A stretch of 64,000 bases of DNA from assembly GCA_963786975.1 (NCBI GenBank), contig CAWBBE010000001.1:1-64000 (forward strand), given 5' to 3'. A program made the position numbers and the translations under genes. Below are positions 8,482-17,198 of this stretch, in pieces. The DNA comes from Palsa-506 sp963786975. GTDB lineage: Bacteria; Actinomycetota; Actinomycetes; Streptosporangiales; Streptosporangiaceae. The stretch's first letter is position 1, and every line of letters starts with the position of its first letter. The notes beneath the pieces were generated by a model. The model was not told the DNA's origin and searched no databases. It saw only the letters and a program-made list of their open reading frames with translations.

Positions 8482-9730
8482 ATGAGTGACTTCCTCGCCG
8501 GCCTGCAGAGCTATTTCGCTGCCGAGGAGAGGGCGCGAGATGTCGAGCTGGCGGATGCCAGGCCGGCGTTTGAACATGCCGAGTACGCGGACCGCCTCGA
8601 TCGTCTTCGCCGGGCGATGAGCGAGGCTGGCGTCGATGTGGTCTTCCTTCAGCCGGCCTGAGTCAATGTGCTGGCTGCACGGGTACACGGCTCGCTGGTA
8701 TCGGCACGCAGGCCCGCCCGAGTGGCCGGCGCTGACGACCTCCGTCGTGAGAGCGGACCGTGACGAGATCATTCATTTCGACTTCGGCGGCGAGGAAGAG
8801 CTGCTTTCGGCAACGTCGGTGTGCCGCGACGTGCGGATCTATCCGGGCGAGGCAGTTGACGGTGCGCTCGCGTTCCTTGTCCGGGAGCTGACCTCGGCTG
8901 GCTGGCTGGAAGGACTGGTCGGCCGGGAGCGCCGTGGTTTGCCTCCCGACCAGCGGACGGGTGAGGCGATCGAGGAAGCCATCGCGGCCCGGGGGTGCAA
9001 GATCGACGATGCCACGGCGCTGATCGATCGGCTGCTCCACCTCAAATCGCCTGCTGAGGTCGAACGCATCGAGGCGGCCGGGAGAGTCCTCGACATCGGG
9101 CTGAGAGCCGCCGTCAAGGTCATCGCCCCAGGCGTCACCGAGCTTGAGGTATGGGGCGAGATGATGCTCGCGATGGCCAAAGCGGGCGGGCAGCCAGCCG
9201 CCCTCCACGAGCTGGTCTCCTCTGGACCGGTTTTCTTGCCCCACGCCATCTCCGGCAGACGGGCGCTACGCCGAGACGAGATGGTGTACCTCGACCCGTG
9301 CGGGGTTGTCGATCGCTACCACGCGAGCGCCGCCCGGGCCGTGTGGATCGGCGACCCGCCCGATGCCTTGGTGGAGCTCTATCACCGGGCCGCCGGAGGT
9401 TTCCGCATCTTCTGTGCAGAGGCACGGCCCGGGCGGCACGTCGATGACGTCGGGAAGGCGATGAAAGCTTGGCATGAGGACACCGGTATCTCGGAGATAC
9501 CCTTGTGGTGCGGCGGTTACGACCTCGGTCTCGCTTTCCCACCAGATTGGGTGGGCCCCTGGAAGTTCGACTTCGACGAAGTGGCGCCTGGCAAGGTGTT
9601 CGAGGCGGGAATGGTCACCAACCTCGAATGCCTCTTCGGGACGCTCCTCGTCGACACGATCATCTACGCCGAAGACGGCACCCGAGTCCTCTCGACCGTC
9701 CCTCGCGAACTGCTCGTGGCAATCCCTTAA
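8482..9730 (+). CDS. M24-family (creatinase/Xaa-Pro peptidase-like) protein, one frame break
   Basis: The N-terminal creatinase domain starts at MSDFLAGLQSY and loses frame at about 8659 (extra T in CCGGCCTGAG). It continues as ESMCWLHGYTARWY in frame 2 to the stop at 9730, about 415 aa in total. The pita-bread domain has YLDPCGVVDRYHASAARAVWIG, a GGYDLGLAFPPDW loop and GMVTNLECLFG. The GY...PPDW signature resembles the creatinase/ectoine-hydrolase branch rather than classic aminopeptidase P. The usual second metal Asp (YxxD) reads Ser and the usual His of the GHGxG loop reads Tyr, so metal-dependent activity is doubtful. Confidence 0.75.
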
Positions 9731-10336
9731 CCAGGTGCGGGCAGCTGACCGCCGGCGGGTCCGGCACGCGGTCACCAGCGTCGTCCAGACTCTGGATGAC
9801 GCCGACACCGCAGCCGACCTCGAAGCCCAGGCCCTGCAGGTCATGAACCTGGCCGTGTGCGGTGAGCCTGCGGAAACAGCAACCAGCGGTCGTGACGGCG
9901 CGTGACACGCGGTGAGGCAACCACGGCTGGCAAACCACGCCGAATGTTCGCGTTTCTTCGCGGGCGGCCGCCATTGCCGTGCCGAGCACGGATCAGCCCG
10001 TTCGGGGCAGCCTTCAGTGCTACCCGCTACCGGCGGAGTCGCACTGCAGCCCGCCGCGTCATTCCCGGCACAGGCGTGGGACGCGTCCATCCCGGTAGCC
10101 GAGCACTCGACGTGCGGTGTGCTGCGCGGCGCTGGTCACGGAGCGTGGCGGGCTGCTCCGTGGAGCCCGCCGAGGGCGGCGGTGATGCGAGCAGGGCGCC
10201 GACTTCGTTGCGGTCCAGGCCGGCGGCATGGGGCTCGTAGCCGATCCGCGGCCGGCAGACGTGGGCAGCCGGGGAGTGATCGAGCAGGTCTGAATCCGGG
10301 TGGCGCGGCCGGCCCGGGCCGTGAGAGGGTCGCCGC
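9731..10336. other. Intergenic, no recognisable gene
   Basis: About 600 bp. A frame at 9731-9905 reads like a real protein tail (RRRVRHAVTSVVQTLDD, then AADLEAQALQVMNLAV) but has no start or partner and was not assigned. Nothing else was recognised. Confidence 0.35.
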
Positions 10337-10855
10337 ATGGCGACGGACCGGGCCCGACCGGTGCAGAACGCGGGCGAGCGGGAGATGCTGACCGGCTGGC
10401 TGGAGCATCACCGGGGGATCCTGATTTGGAAGTGCGAGGACCTGACTGCGGAGCAACTGCGGCAGCGGGCCGTCCCGCCGTCCACCCTGTCCCTGCTGGG
10501 GTTGGTCCGGCACATGGCTGAGGTGGAGCGCGGCTGGTTCCGGCAGGTGTTCCTCGGCGAGGATGTGCCCGATCTGTACAACAGGTCCGCCGATGAGGAC
10601 GCGGACTTCAACGACGTCGACCAGGCCGACCCGGCGGAGGCGTTCAATGTCTTCGAACGGGAGTGCGCCGCGTCGCGGCAGGTGGTTACGCAGGCCCCGA
10701 GCCTGGATGTTCTCAGCAAGCAGGCGTCTGAGCGCACGGGCCAGCCCTGGTCGCTGCGCTGGATCGTCACCCACATGATCGAGGAGTACGCGCGCCACAA
10801 CGGCCACGCCGACCTGCTCCGCGAGCGCGTCGACGGCAGCACCGGCTACTACTGA
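10337..10855 (+). CDS. DinB-family protein (DUF664)
   Basis: A complete 172-aa four-helix-bundle protein. It has LLGLVRHMAEVERGWF with the first metal-type His about residue 58 and WIVTHMIEEYARHNGHADLLRE with two more His near 142-150, ending DGSTGYY as in many actinobacterial DUF664 proteins. Such proteins bind divalent metal and include mycothiol-, bacillithiol- or glutathione-linked thiol transferases and detoxification enzymes. The actual substrate is unknown. It stands alone in its orientation inside the tRNA-flanked region. Confidence 0.85.
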   Translation: MATDRARPVQNAGEREMLTGWLEHHRGILIWKCEDLTAEQLRQRAVPPSTLSLLGLVRHMAEVERGWFRQVFLGEDVPDLYNRSADEDADFNDVDQADPAEAFNVFERECAASRQVVTQAPSLDVLSKQASERTGQPWSLRWIVTHMIEEYARHNGHADLLRERVDGSTGYY

Positions 10856-11331
10856 GCGGCGAGGCTCGGTGAAGCTCCTTCGCCCGGCACGCGGAGTTGT
10901 GCGGGCCGCGGCGCGGCTGCTGACGGTGGCTACCGATTCCAGTGGCTGCCGGAGACCGTCGCCTTTGACCAAGGAGCGACGGTTCAGTGCATCTTGCCGC
11001 GGGCCGCACTCAGGTCACCCGTGCGAGTGCAGCCCAACGACTGATAAGTACCGGCCGGCCACGCAGAACAGCGGATCTCGCGTGCAGACGGCCGACCGGC
11101 ACGGTCACCCACCTGACCCGGACTTCGAGGCTGGAGCGGCGCCCGGATCGCAGATTATGAGCGGGAATCGAACTCGATCCGCAGTCCCAGGGGAAATACT
11201 CGCTCCGGCCACCGGGTTGCAGTGTGGGTTCCCGGGCCGCTGCGCTAAGCGTGTCCGCGCGCGACAGTTCGTGCAGGCATGGTGCAGGCGGGCCGTTATC
11301 GTAGGGTTCGCGCCTTCGACCGTGGAGAAAG
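10856..11331. other. Intergenic, possible decayed tRNA-like sequence
   Basis: About 475 bp without a supported gene. On the minus strand near 11150-11235 a GTTCGATTCCCGC loop and a D-arm-like TTAGCGCAG occur at tRNA-like distances, but stems do not pair well enough to call a tRNA. Confidence 0.3.
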
Positions 11332-11790
11332 ATGCCCAGGAAAGTTCGGCCGTACGGCTCCGGCGATGACATCGAGGCTGCCGCGCTGGCCCGGTCCCGG
11401 CGGAATCCTTCGCCGGGGTATGTGAACGAGCTGGCCGCTACGATGACGATCGGGGAGGTCGCCACGCATGCGGTGGAGGCTGTCCGGGCGCTGAACCAGC
11501 TGATGGCCGATGGCGGGGAACTGGCCGGTCCGGGTGAGGCCCGCGAGGTCGTCGGTCGGCTTGCGCTGATGGGCGGGCAGCTGCCCCAGCTGTGCGAGCA
11601 GCTCGCCCGGTTCCTGGTGGTGCAGCGTGAGGACGGCCAGATCCCGCGCGGCACCGGCGGCGACCCCGACGGCGTGCTGGTTGAGGTATCCGAGGCGCTG
11701 TCCGCCGCCGGGCGGGCCGCGGACATGATGGCGGCGGCGCTGGCCGAAGCTGGCGCCAAGGCGGTCGGCCTCGACCTGCCGTCCCGGTAG
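11332..11790 (+). CDS. Hypothetical 152-aa alpha-helical protein
   Basis: The ORF starts at ATG 11332 with GGAGAAAG as ribosome site. It has a basic N-terminus (MPRKVRPYGSG) and long Ala/Leu-rich helices (EVATHAVEAVRALNQLMADG, LPQLCEQLARFLVVQREDG, AGRAADMMAAALAEAG), without membrane segments or Cys pairs. I do not recognise a characterised family. Small helical proteins of this type often accompany mobile or conflict genes in actinobacteria. The codon use looks like a genuine gene (strong GC at third positions). Confidence 0.6.
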   Translation: MPRKVRPYGSGDDIEAAALARSRRNPSPGYVNELAATMTIGEVATHAVEAVRALNQLMADGGELAGPGEAREVVGRLALMGGQLPQLCEQLARFLVVQREDGQIPRGTGGDPDGVLVEVSEALSAAGRAADMMAAALAEAGAKAVGLDLPSR

Positions 11791-12215
11791 CGGCCACAGG
11801 CAGCGTAGGCGCTTGACACCTGAATCCGTGCTCCGCGATCGCAGTCCCTGCCCTGTGACGTGCGCAGAACAACCATTACGGCGCAGTCCGGTGACTTACG
11901 CTCAGCGGTTGAGAGTCGCGGATTCCCTGCCCGGGAGGAGCGGATGCCGCCCTGGCCGCCGCCGGGTCAAGGTGCGCGGTTGCCCTCAGCAGAATGCTCG
12001 CGAACCTTGGTCAGAGGCGTTTCGCTGAGAGAGCGATGGCGGGTGCGAGCCGCCGGCTGGGGATGGCTTGCGGCCAGGAAGGTCCAGCCGGTGAGGGCGA
12101 GCATCCCCAACACTCTGACGGCGGCATGAGCGGGCGGTGCGTGTTCCGATTGGATCGGTCAGGAGGAGTAGCGGCAGTGCCTGCCTCGGCCCGGTCTCGG
12201 GCCTACGGTTGAGGC
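11791..12215. other. Intergenic, nothing seen
   Basis: About 425 bp. Frames on both strands are short, Arg/Pro-rich and unlike known proteins. Confidence 0.4.
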
Positions 12216-12796
12216 ATGGAATTCGTGACCTTGAATAACGGTGTCGACCTGCCCGCCCTCGGTCTCGGGGTCTTCCAGACGCCGCCGGAGGAGACGAGGG
12301 CCGCCGTCGAGACGGCGCTCGCTGACGGCTACCAGCACGTGGACACAGCCGCGGCGTACGGCAACGAGCAGCAAGTGGGCGAGGCTATCCGGACCAGATC
12401 GAGGTCCACCCTTACTTCGCGCAGCCAGAGGTGCAGGACTTCGATGCCAAGCACGGCATCCTCACCCAGGCTTGGTCACCGATCGGCGGGATCACGTTCT
12501 ACCGCGACGGTAGCCACGGCAGTACCCTCGCCGACCCGGTCATCGGAGAAATTGCCACTACCCATGGCAAGACCCCCGCCCAAGTGATGCTTCGCTGGGG
12601 TCTGCAACACGGACGCTCGGTGATCCCCAAGTCCACCAAGCCCAACCGCATCGCCGAGAACATCAACGTCTTCGACTTCGAGCTGTCCGCGGACGAGATC
12701 ACTGCGATTGACGGCCTGGACACCGGCCGTCGCGGCGGCCCCGAGCCAGACGCAATCACCCTCGAAACCTTCGGTCGCGAGATCCCGGAAGCCTGA
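12216..12796 (+). pseudogene. Aldo/keto reductase with large internal deletion
   Basis: The N-terminal part (VTLNNGVDLPALGLGVFQTP, DGYQHVDTAAAYGNEQQVGEAIR) contains the catalytic Asp and Tyr. At about 12390 the frame jumps straight to the segment after the seventh strand (DQIEVHPYF), then runs ILTQAWSPIGG, VMLRWGLQHGRSVIPKSTK and ENINVFDFEL to the stop at 12796. About 110-120 residues including the catalytic Lys and His segments are missing, and the two ends are in different frames. This is a genuine deletion, not a single-base error, so the enzyme is dead. Confidence 0.85.
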
Positions 12797-12943
12797 AAGT
12801 CGCCGCCGAGCAGGGGGACCGCCCGCTCGTAACATGCATGTGCGTAAGTGTGCGACCGCGGCCGACCGCAGACCGCAGCTTGATGTGCAGCTCGCCTTAG
12901 GCGGCGGCTCCGCCCGCCGAGCAGCCCAAGCGCCATACCACGT

Positions 12944-12962
12944 TTGCATGTATTATTGCATG
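12944..12962 (+). promoter_or_regulatory. Candidate leaderless promoter/operator of vapBC
   Basis: Two TTGCATG copies (12944-12950 and 12956-12962) repeat with a 12-bp period and flank TATTAT (12951-12956), a good -10. The -10 ends 7 bp before the ATG at 12964, so the transcript would start at the start codon. The repeat pair overlaps the -10, the usual site for autoregulation by an RHH antitoxin. Confidence 0.5.
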
Positions 12963-12963
12963 C

Positions 12964-13230
12964 ATGGTTGCCCTTCAGATTCGTGGCGTTCCCGAGGAAC
13001 TGCGTGACCGGCTCAGTGAACTGGCCAGCCAGCGCGGGCAGTCCCTGCAGGCGTACCTGTTCGACGTCGTCAGTGACGAGGCGCGCCGCCAGGACAACCT
13101 GGCGGTCCTGGACCGGTTCGGGAAAGGCGCGTACGGCACCCGGCTCAGCCCGGCTGACATAGACGGCGCCCTTCGCGCAGCCCGGGCGGAACGCGACGCG
13201 GAACTCGGGGTCCGTGAGGCTGAAGGGTGA
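12964..13230 (+). CDS. vapB: VapB/FitA-type ribbon-helix-helix antitoxin
   Basis: An 88-aa protein. The N-terminus VALQIRGVPEELRDRLSELA plus GQSLQAYLFDVV is a ribbon-helix-helix DNA-binding domain (residues 2-38). The C-terminal half is charged (LRAARAERDAELGVREAEG), as expected for the toxin-wrapping tail. The stop TGA overlaps the vapC GTG start by 4 bp. It should neutralise the PIN toxin and repress the operon through the repeats at 12944-12962. Confidence 0.85.
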   Translation: MVALQIRGVPEELRDRLSELASQRGQSLQAYLFDVVSDEARRQDNLAVLDRFGKGAYGTRLSPADIDGALRAARAERDAELGVREAEG

Positions 13231-13622
13231 TAGTCCTCGATGCGTCGGCGGCTGCCTTCGCGCTCCTGGACGAAGGGGAAACCGGCGATCGGTGCCGCGC
13301 GGCGCTGAGGGCCGACTCCCAGTGGCTGGTCCCTGAGCACTGGCTGATAGAAGTCCTGTCGGTGATCCGGGGATCCCTACTCGGGGGGAAAATCAAGCCA
13401 CCACACGCCGCCGAAGCCGCAGCGGCGGCGGCTGAGATGGACCCGGTCGCGGTGCGCACGCGGCTGCTCGCGGCCCGGATCTGGGAACTCCGCAGCAACC
13501 TGACAACCTACGACGCCGCCTACGTCGCGGCCGCCGAGCGATACCGCTGCGCGCTGGTGACCACCGATGCGCGGCTGGCACGCGCCGCAGGTATCCAGTG
13601 CACCGTCAGCTTGATCCCTTGA
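13227..13622 (+). CDS. vapC: VapC-type PIN-domain RNase toxin
   Basis: A 131-aa protein starting at GTG 13227, coupled to vapB. PIN-domain acidic residues are all present: D5 (VLDASA), E42 (LIEVLS), D96 (TYDAAYVA) and D114 (TTDARLA). It is predicted to be a Mg2+-dependent RNase cutting tRNA or rRNA. It is intact, in contrast to its neighbours, as expected for an addictive pair near the end of the tRNA-flanked region. Confidence 0.88.
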   Translation: MIVLDASAAAFALLDEGETGDRCRAALRADSQWLVPEHWLIEVLSVIRGSLLGGKIKPPHAAEAAAAAAEMDPVAVRTRLLAARIWELRSNLTTYDAAYVAAAERYRCALVTTDARLARAAGIQCTVSLIP

Positions 13623-13678
13623 GCGCCAGCGCAGAACCCTTCCCAAAGCTCGCTGGCACGTTTGAACCCAGGGACATT

Positions 13679-13739
13679 TCGTTCGCATCGAGGGGTCAGG
13701 AGTCAAATCCCCTCAGCTCCACCCAAAAACCGCAGGTCA
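13679..13739 (+). repeat. attR-like degenerate copy of tRNA-Ala 3' end
   Basis: The sequence from TCGTTCGCATCGAGG to GCAGGTCA repeats 6370-6431. The T-arm is damaged (GG-AGTCAAATCC instead of GGGGTTCAAATCC) and one G is missing before it, so no functional tRNA remains. Similarity fades within about 50 bp downstream. It marks the likely right border of a 7.3-kb insertion. Confidence 0.7.
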
Positions 13740-14100
13740 CGAGCCTGTTGATCTTCCGGTAGCTTGTTCCGAAGATCATTTGCTAGCGGCTCGTTGGCGA
13801 GACAGAGCATCACCTGGCGGCACGAACCGCAACGCAGCCAGCCCTGACGACACGGCAGCTGCACGTTGCCCTGCCGAATTCCACGACGATGGGGCGAGGC
13901 AAACCAAGTCGGCGACTGGCCAATGCCGGAGCCGGGCGAGATCCGCTACTCCGGCCCGGCTGGCACGCCTGCGAGCACGGCAGGTGCCGCCGGGTGCCGA
14001 TGCGGCGGGCTGGGCCGACGGGAGCCGGGATCGTGTATCGGCAGCCGGGCCGGCGCTCAGCAGGAGGTTCCGCCCGGCGCTCCTCTCCTAGGCTGGGCTG
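13740..14100. other. Intergenic, nothing seen
   Basis: About 360 bp to the right of the tRNA-Ala repeat. No frame resembles a known protein. Confidence 0.4.
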
Positions 14101-14601
14101 ATGAACCCGATCGCCGTCACAGCAGTCCAGGCGATGGTGGCGCCGGTGGTGCTTATCACGACGGCTGCGATCCTGTCCGGCGCCCTGCTGACGATGTACA
14201 GCTCGGTCAACGACCGCATGCGTGCCATGGATGGTGAGCGCCTGGACATCTTGACCAGCGCCGCCGGGACATGGCTGTCAGCCGCCGAGGTGCCGCCGGC
14301 TGGCCGGGAACGGCTGACCCAGATCGATACCCAGCTGCCCATGCTCTTGCGCCGTCATCGCCTGCTGCACAATGCCGTTCTTCTCATCTATGCCGGCGTG
14401 GCCGTGCTGGTGCTCAGCGTGATCGCCATCGGGATCGCCGTGACGGACAGCTCCGGAGCGGCAGGGACTACCGCCCTGGCTCTGGTCCTGGCCGGGACCG
14501 TGACGCTGCTCGGCGGGCTCTTGTTCGCCGCACGATCGATCATGATCTCCATGGACGCAATCGACTACGAAGTGCGGCGCACACTGTCACTCGAGTCCTG
14601 A
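14101..14601 (+). CDS. DUF2721-family membrane protein
   Basis: A 166-aa protein. TM1 (MVAPVVLITTAAILSGALLTM, about residues 11-31) is followed by a cytoplasmic NDRMRAMDGER helix. TM2 (LIYAGVAVLVLSVIAIGIAV) and TM3 (ALALVLAGTVTLLGGLLFA) complete the layout and the end is EVRRTLSLES. The architecture matches DUF2721. Function is unknown. A single gene with no clear operon partner. Confidence 0.75.
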   Translation: MNPIAVTAVQAMVAPVVLITTAAILSGALLTMYSSVNDRMRAMDGERLDILTSAAGTWLSAAEVPPAGRERLTQIDTQLPMLLRRHRLLHNAVLLIYAGVAVLVLSVIAIGIAVTDSSGAAGTTALALVLAGTVTLLGGLLFAARSIMISMDAIDYEVRRTLSLES

Positions 14602-14757
14602 TCCGGCGCCTGCCGGAACGGCGCGTTCCTCCACGTCATCGTCTGGCCGTCCGAATCGCCGCAGGCTCGCTTACGGTCGAGGGGCGGACGGAGTAGAACT
14701 GGGTGTTGGGTGCTGGCTTTTCGGACATAGCGGCCATGCTGAGGAAGAGAGCGCGAG

Positions 14758-15558
14758 ATGACACAACCAGGCAGGCCCGCAGTATTCGTTCATGGCCTAT
14801 GGCTGCATGCCAGCTCGTGGGATCCGTGGCTCGAGCTGTTCCAGGCGGCGGGCTACGCACCGACAGCACCGGGCTGGCCAGGGGACTCGGGCACGGTGGA
14901 GGAGAGCCGCCGGGACCCAGGCCAGGTGGCGCGCAAGGGCATCGACGATGTAGTCGACCACTACGCCCAGATCATCAGCGGGTTTGAGGCCCCTCCGGTC
15001 GTCATCGGCCACTCCTTCGGCGGCCTCATCGCGCAGCGGCTGCTCGGGCAGGATCTGGCCGCTGCCGCAGTAGCGATCGACGCCGCGCCCATCAAGGGCG
15101 TTCTCAATCTGCCCGTTTCAGCGCTAAGAGTCGCCTCCATCGCGCTGCGCAAGCCAGCCAACCGCAACCTGGCGATATCACTCACCGCGGAACAGTTCCG
15201 GTACGGCTTCGGGAACGCCCTGCCTGAGCAGGAGACAGCTGAGCTGTACGACCGCTGGACAGTGCCCTCGCCGGGCAAGCCACTGTTCGAGGCCGCCCTG
15301 GCGAACTTCACCCCGCGGTCTCCCGCGAAGGTGAATACCGGAAACAAGACCCGCGGACCGCTGCTACTCACGGCCGGGGGCAAGGATCACACCGTACCGG
15401 CGGCCATCACGACGTCGACCCGCAAGCTTTATCACAAGTCACCGGCCATCACCGACTTCATCGAATTCCCCGATCGCGGCCATTCGCTGACAATCGACCA
15501 CGGGTGGCGCGAGGTCGCTCAGGCTGCGGTCGACTGGCTCAGGCAGCGGTCACTATGA
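14758..15558 (+). CDS. Alpha/beta hydrolase
   Basis: A 266-aa protein. VHGLWLHASSWDPW at residues 11-24 forms the oxyanion loop, GHSFGG at 84-89 has nucleophile S86, an Asp lies in TAGGKDHTVP and the catalytic His in DRGHSLTIDHGW. It is close to the AB-hydrolase group often annotated as non-haem chloroperoxidase or lipase. Substrate is unknown. A ribosome site GAGGAAGAG lies upstream. It is monocistronic and convergent with the flavoprotein gene at 15661. Confidence 0.82.
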   Translation: MTQPGRPAVFVHGLWLHASSWDPWLELFQAAGYAPTAPGWPGDSGTVEESRRDPGQVARKGIDDVVDHYAQIISGFEAPPVVIGHSFGGLIAQRLLGQDLAAAAVAIDAAPIKGVLNLPVSALRVASIALRKPANRNLAISLTAEQFRYGFGNALPEQETAELYDRWTVPSPGKPLFEAALANFTPRSPAKVNTGNKTRGPLLLTAGGKDHTVPAAITTSTRKLYHKSPAITDFIEFPDRGHSLTIDHGWREVAQAAVDWLRQRSL

Positions 15559-15660
15559 TCAGCGTCAGCAGAGCCGGGACAACTCCTCCCGCAGGTCCTG
15601 GGCGTTAATCACCGGAGCCAGTTCGAGGTCAGCTCTTGCTCCCGGGTGGCCCGGTGGCCG

Positions 15661-17085
15661 TCAGTCTTCGGCGCCGAGATAGCTCCAGACCGGGGGGAAG
15701 CGTCCGATGCCGAGGGACCGGCAGATCTTCTGCGCGGCCATGCTGACGCCCTCCGTGAAAGTGGGGAAAGCGAGCTGGAGCTCGGCGATCTGCTCGACGG
15801 TCATCCCGGCGGCCATGCAGGCCGCGACCGTCTGCACGGTCTCGGCTGAGTATTCGCCGAGCACGTGCGCGCCGAGGATGGTGTGGGTCCGGCGGTTCGC
15901 GATCAGCTTGCAGAAGCCCGCTGACCGGCCGTCGGCGACGGGACGCAGCAGGTCCTCGTAACGGGCGATGCCGACGGCTGTGTCGTAGTGCTGGGCGGCC
16001 TCGCTCTCGGTGAGGCCTACCCGGCCATATTCGGGGTCGGTGAAGCTGCCGCTGGGCACCACATCGTAGGTAGCGTGCCGGGTGGGTCCCAGGATGGCGT
16101 TGAAGGCGGCGACCCGGCCTTCCGCCCTGGCCGTCTGCACCAGCATCGATCTGCCGTTGACGTCACCAGCGGCGAAGATGTGGTCCACATTCGTGCGCAG
16201 GTAGTCGTCGACGGGAATCATGCCCGGCTCGGTACGCACTCCAGCGGCGTCCAGGGCCAGGTGATCGACGTTGGCGGGCCAGCCAACGGCGAAGAACACG
16301 GCGCCCGCAATCAGCTGGCCAGCGACTGCGCCATTGCGGTAGCCGACCTGGATGGCGTCACCGCGCGGGCGGAGTACCTCGACCAGCGTGCCCGTGCGCA
16401 CGTTAATGCCCTGGGCGCGGAAGGCACGGTCGAGTTCGGCCGAGACGCTGGAATCGGCAGCGGGCACAAGGGTGGGCCCCGCCTCGAGCAGACTGACGGT
16501 GGCACCAAGGTCTTCCAGGATGGAGGCGATCTGGCAGCCGGTATCGGCTCCGCCGACCACGGCGACACATTCCGGGAGGGCGGTCAGAGAGGGAATGTCC
16601 TCGTAGGTGAGCGCAAGCTCAGCGCCGGGGATCGGGAGACGGCCGGCGTGGCCGCCGACGGCCAGGATGATGTGGTCCGCCGACCAGGTGCGCCCGTCGC
16701 TGTCGGCGACAGCGTGCGGGTCGACGAAGCCGACTGGGCCGAGATCCTCAATCAGGTCAATTCCGCGGCGCCGGATGTGGCCGGCCATATCCCTCTTGCC
16801 ATGGGCGTAGCGGGCCACCCTCTCACTGTTGGCCATGACGGCGGGAAGGTTCGGCACTGGTGGCGGGCCGTCGAGGCCGAAAGCGGCCCAGGAGGACCAA
16901 TCGCGGGCCAGGCGGGCCGTGCGCGCCAGCGTCCGCACCGGCGCCGGGCCGCGGTTGAGGCTCGTGCCACCGACCTTGCCCGCTTCGAGCACGGTGACGT
17001 GCGCGCCAAGCTCGCAGGCCTGGAGGGCAGCGGTGATGCCGGCCGGTCCCCCGCCGATCACCAGCAGGTTGCCAGGAGCGGTCAC
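15661..17085 (-). CDS. FAD/NAD(P)-dependent oxidoreductase of the disulfide-reductase fold without the disulfide
   Basis: A 474-aa protein. The FAD motif VIGGGPAGITAALQA is at 9-23, the NAD(P) loop VVGGADTGCQIASILEDLG lies mid-protein, and a second FAD motif (DHIFAAGDVNG) and the dimerisation domain follow. In mercuric, lipoyl and glutathione reductases the motif GGTCxNxGCxPS carries the redox pair; here it reads GGTSLNRGPAPV, with C42 to S and C47 to P. The C-terminal His-Pro-Thr loop reads AFPTFTE, so the catalytic His is gone too. It must therefore act by direct flavin chemistry, for example as a quinone reductase or transhydrogenase. GTG 17085 overlaps a small upstream ORF. Confidence 0.85.
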   Translation of the reverse strand: MTAPGNLLVIGGGPAGITAALQACELGAHVTVLEAGKVGGTSLNRGPAPVRTLARTARLARDWSSWAAFGLDGPPPVPNLPAVMANSERVARYAHGKRDMAGHIRRRGIDLIEDLGPVGFVDPHAVADSDGRTWSADHIILAVGGHAGRLPIPGAELALTYEDIPSLTALPECVAVVGGADTGCQIASILEDLGATVSLLEAGPTLVPAADSSVSAELDRAFRAQGINVRTGTLVEVLRPRGDAIQVGYRNGAVAGQLIAGAVFFAVGWPANVDHLALDAAGVRTEPGMIPVDDYLRTNVDHIFAAGDVNGRSMLVQTARAEGRVAAFNAILGPTRHATYDVVPSGSFTDPEYGRVGLTESEAAQHYDTAVGIARYEDLLRPVADGRSAGFCKLIANRRTHTILGAHVLGEYSAETVQTVAACMAAGMTVEQIAELQLAFPTFTEGVSMAAQKICRSLGIGRFPPVWSYLGAED

Positions 17086-17198
17086 GGCGCTGGCTCGGCC
17101 TCGTCGCTGGCGGCGGGTGCCGCGGCGCGGTCCAGCTCCCCGTTCTCGGCCAGCGCCGACCGGTTCGGACGCGGGCTCTCGGTCAATCTTTCAGTCAC
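17082..17198 (-). CDS. Small upstream ORF (38 aa) coupled to the flavoprotein
   Basis: GTG 17198 opens a 38-codon frame (VTERLTESPRPNRSALA, then acidic, Ala-rich) whose TGA overlaps the GTG of the flavoprotein by 4 bp. The product resembles no known family. It may be a leader peptide, or the remains of an N-terminal extension separated by a frame break. Confidence 0.3.
   Translation of the reverse strand: MTERLTESPRPNRSALAENGELDRAAAPAASDEAEPAP

Noticed and set aside
11140..11240. tRNA-like sequence on the minus strand (GTTCGATTCCCGC loop, TTAGCGCAG arm)
   Set aside because: The stems of acceptor, anticodon and T-arm do not pair consistently, so at most it is a decayed tRNA.
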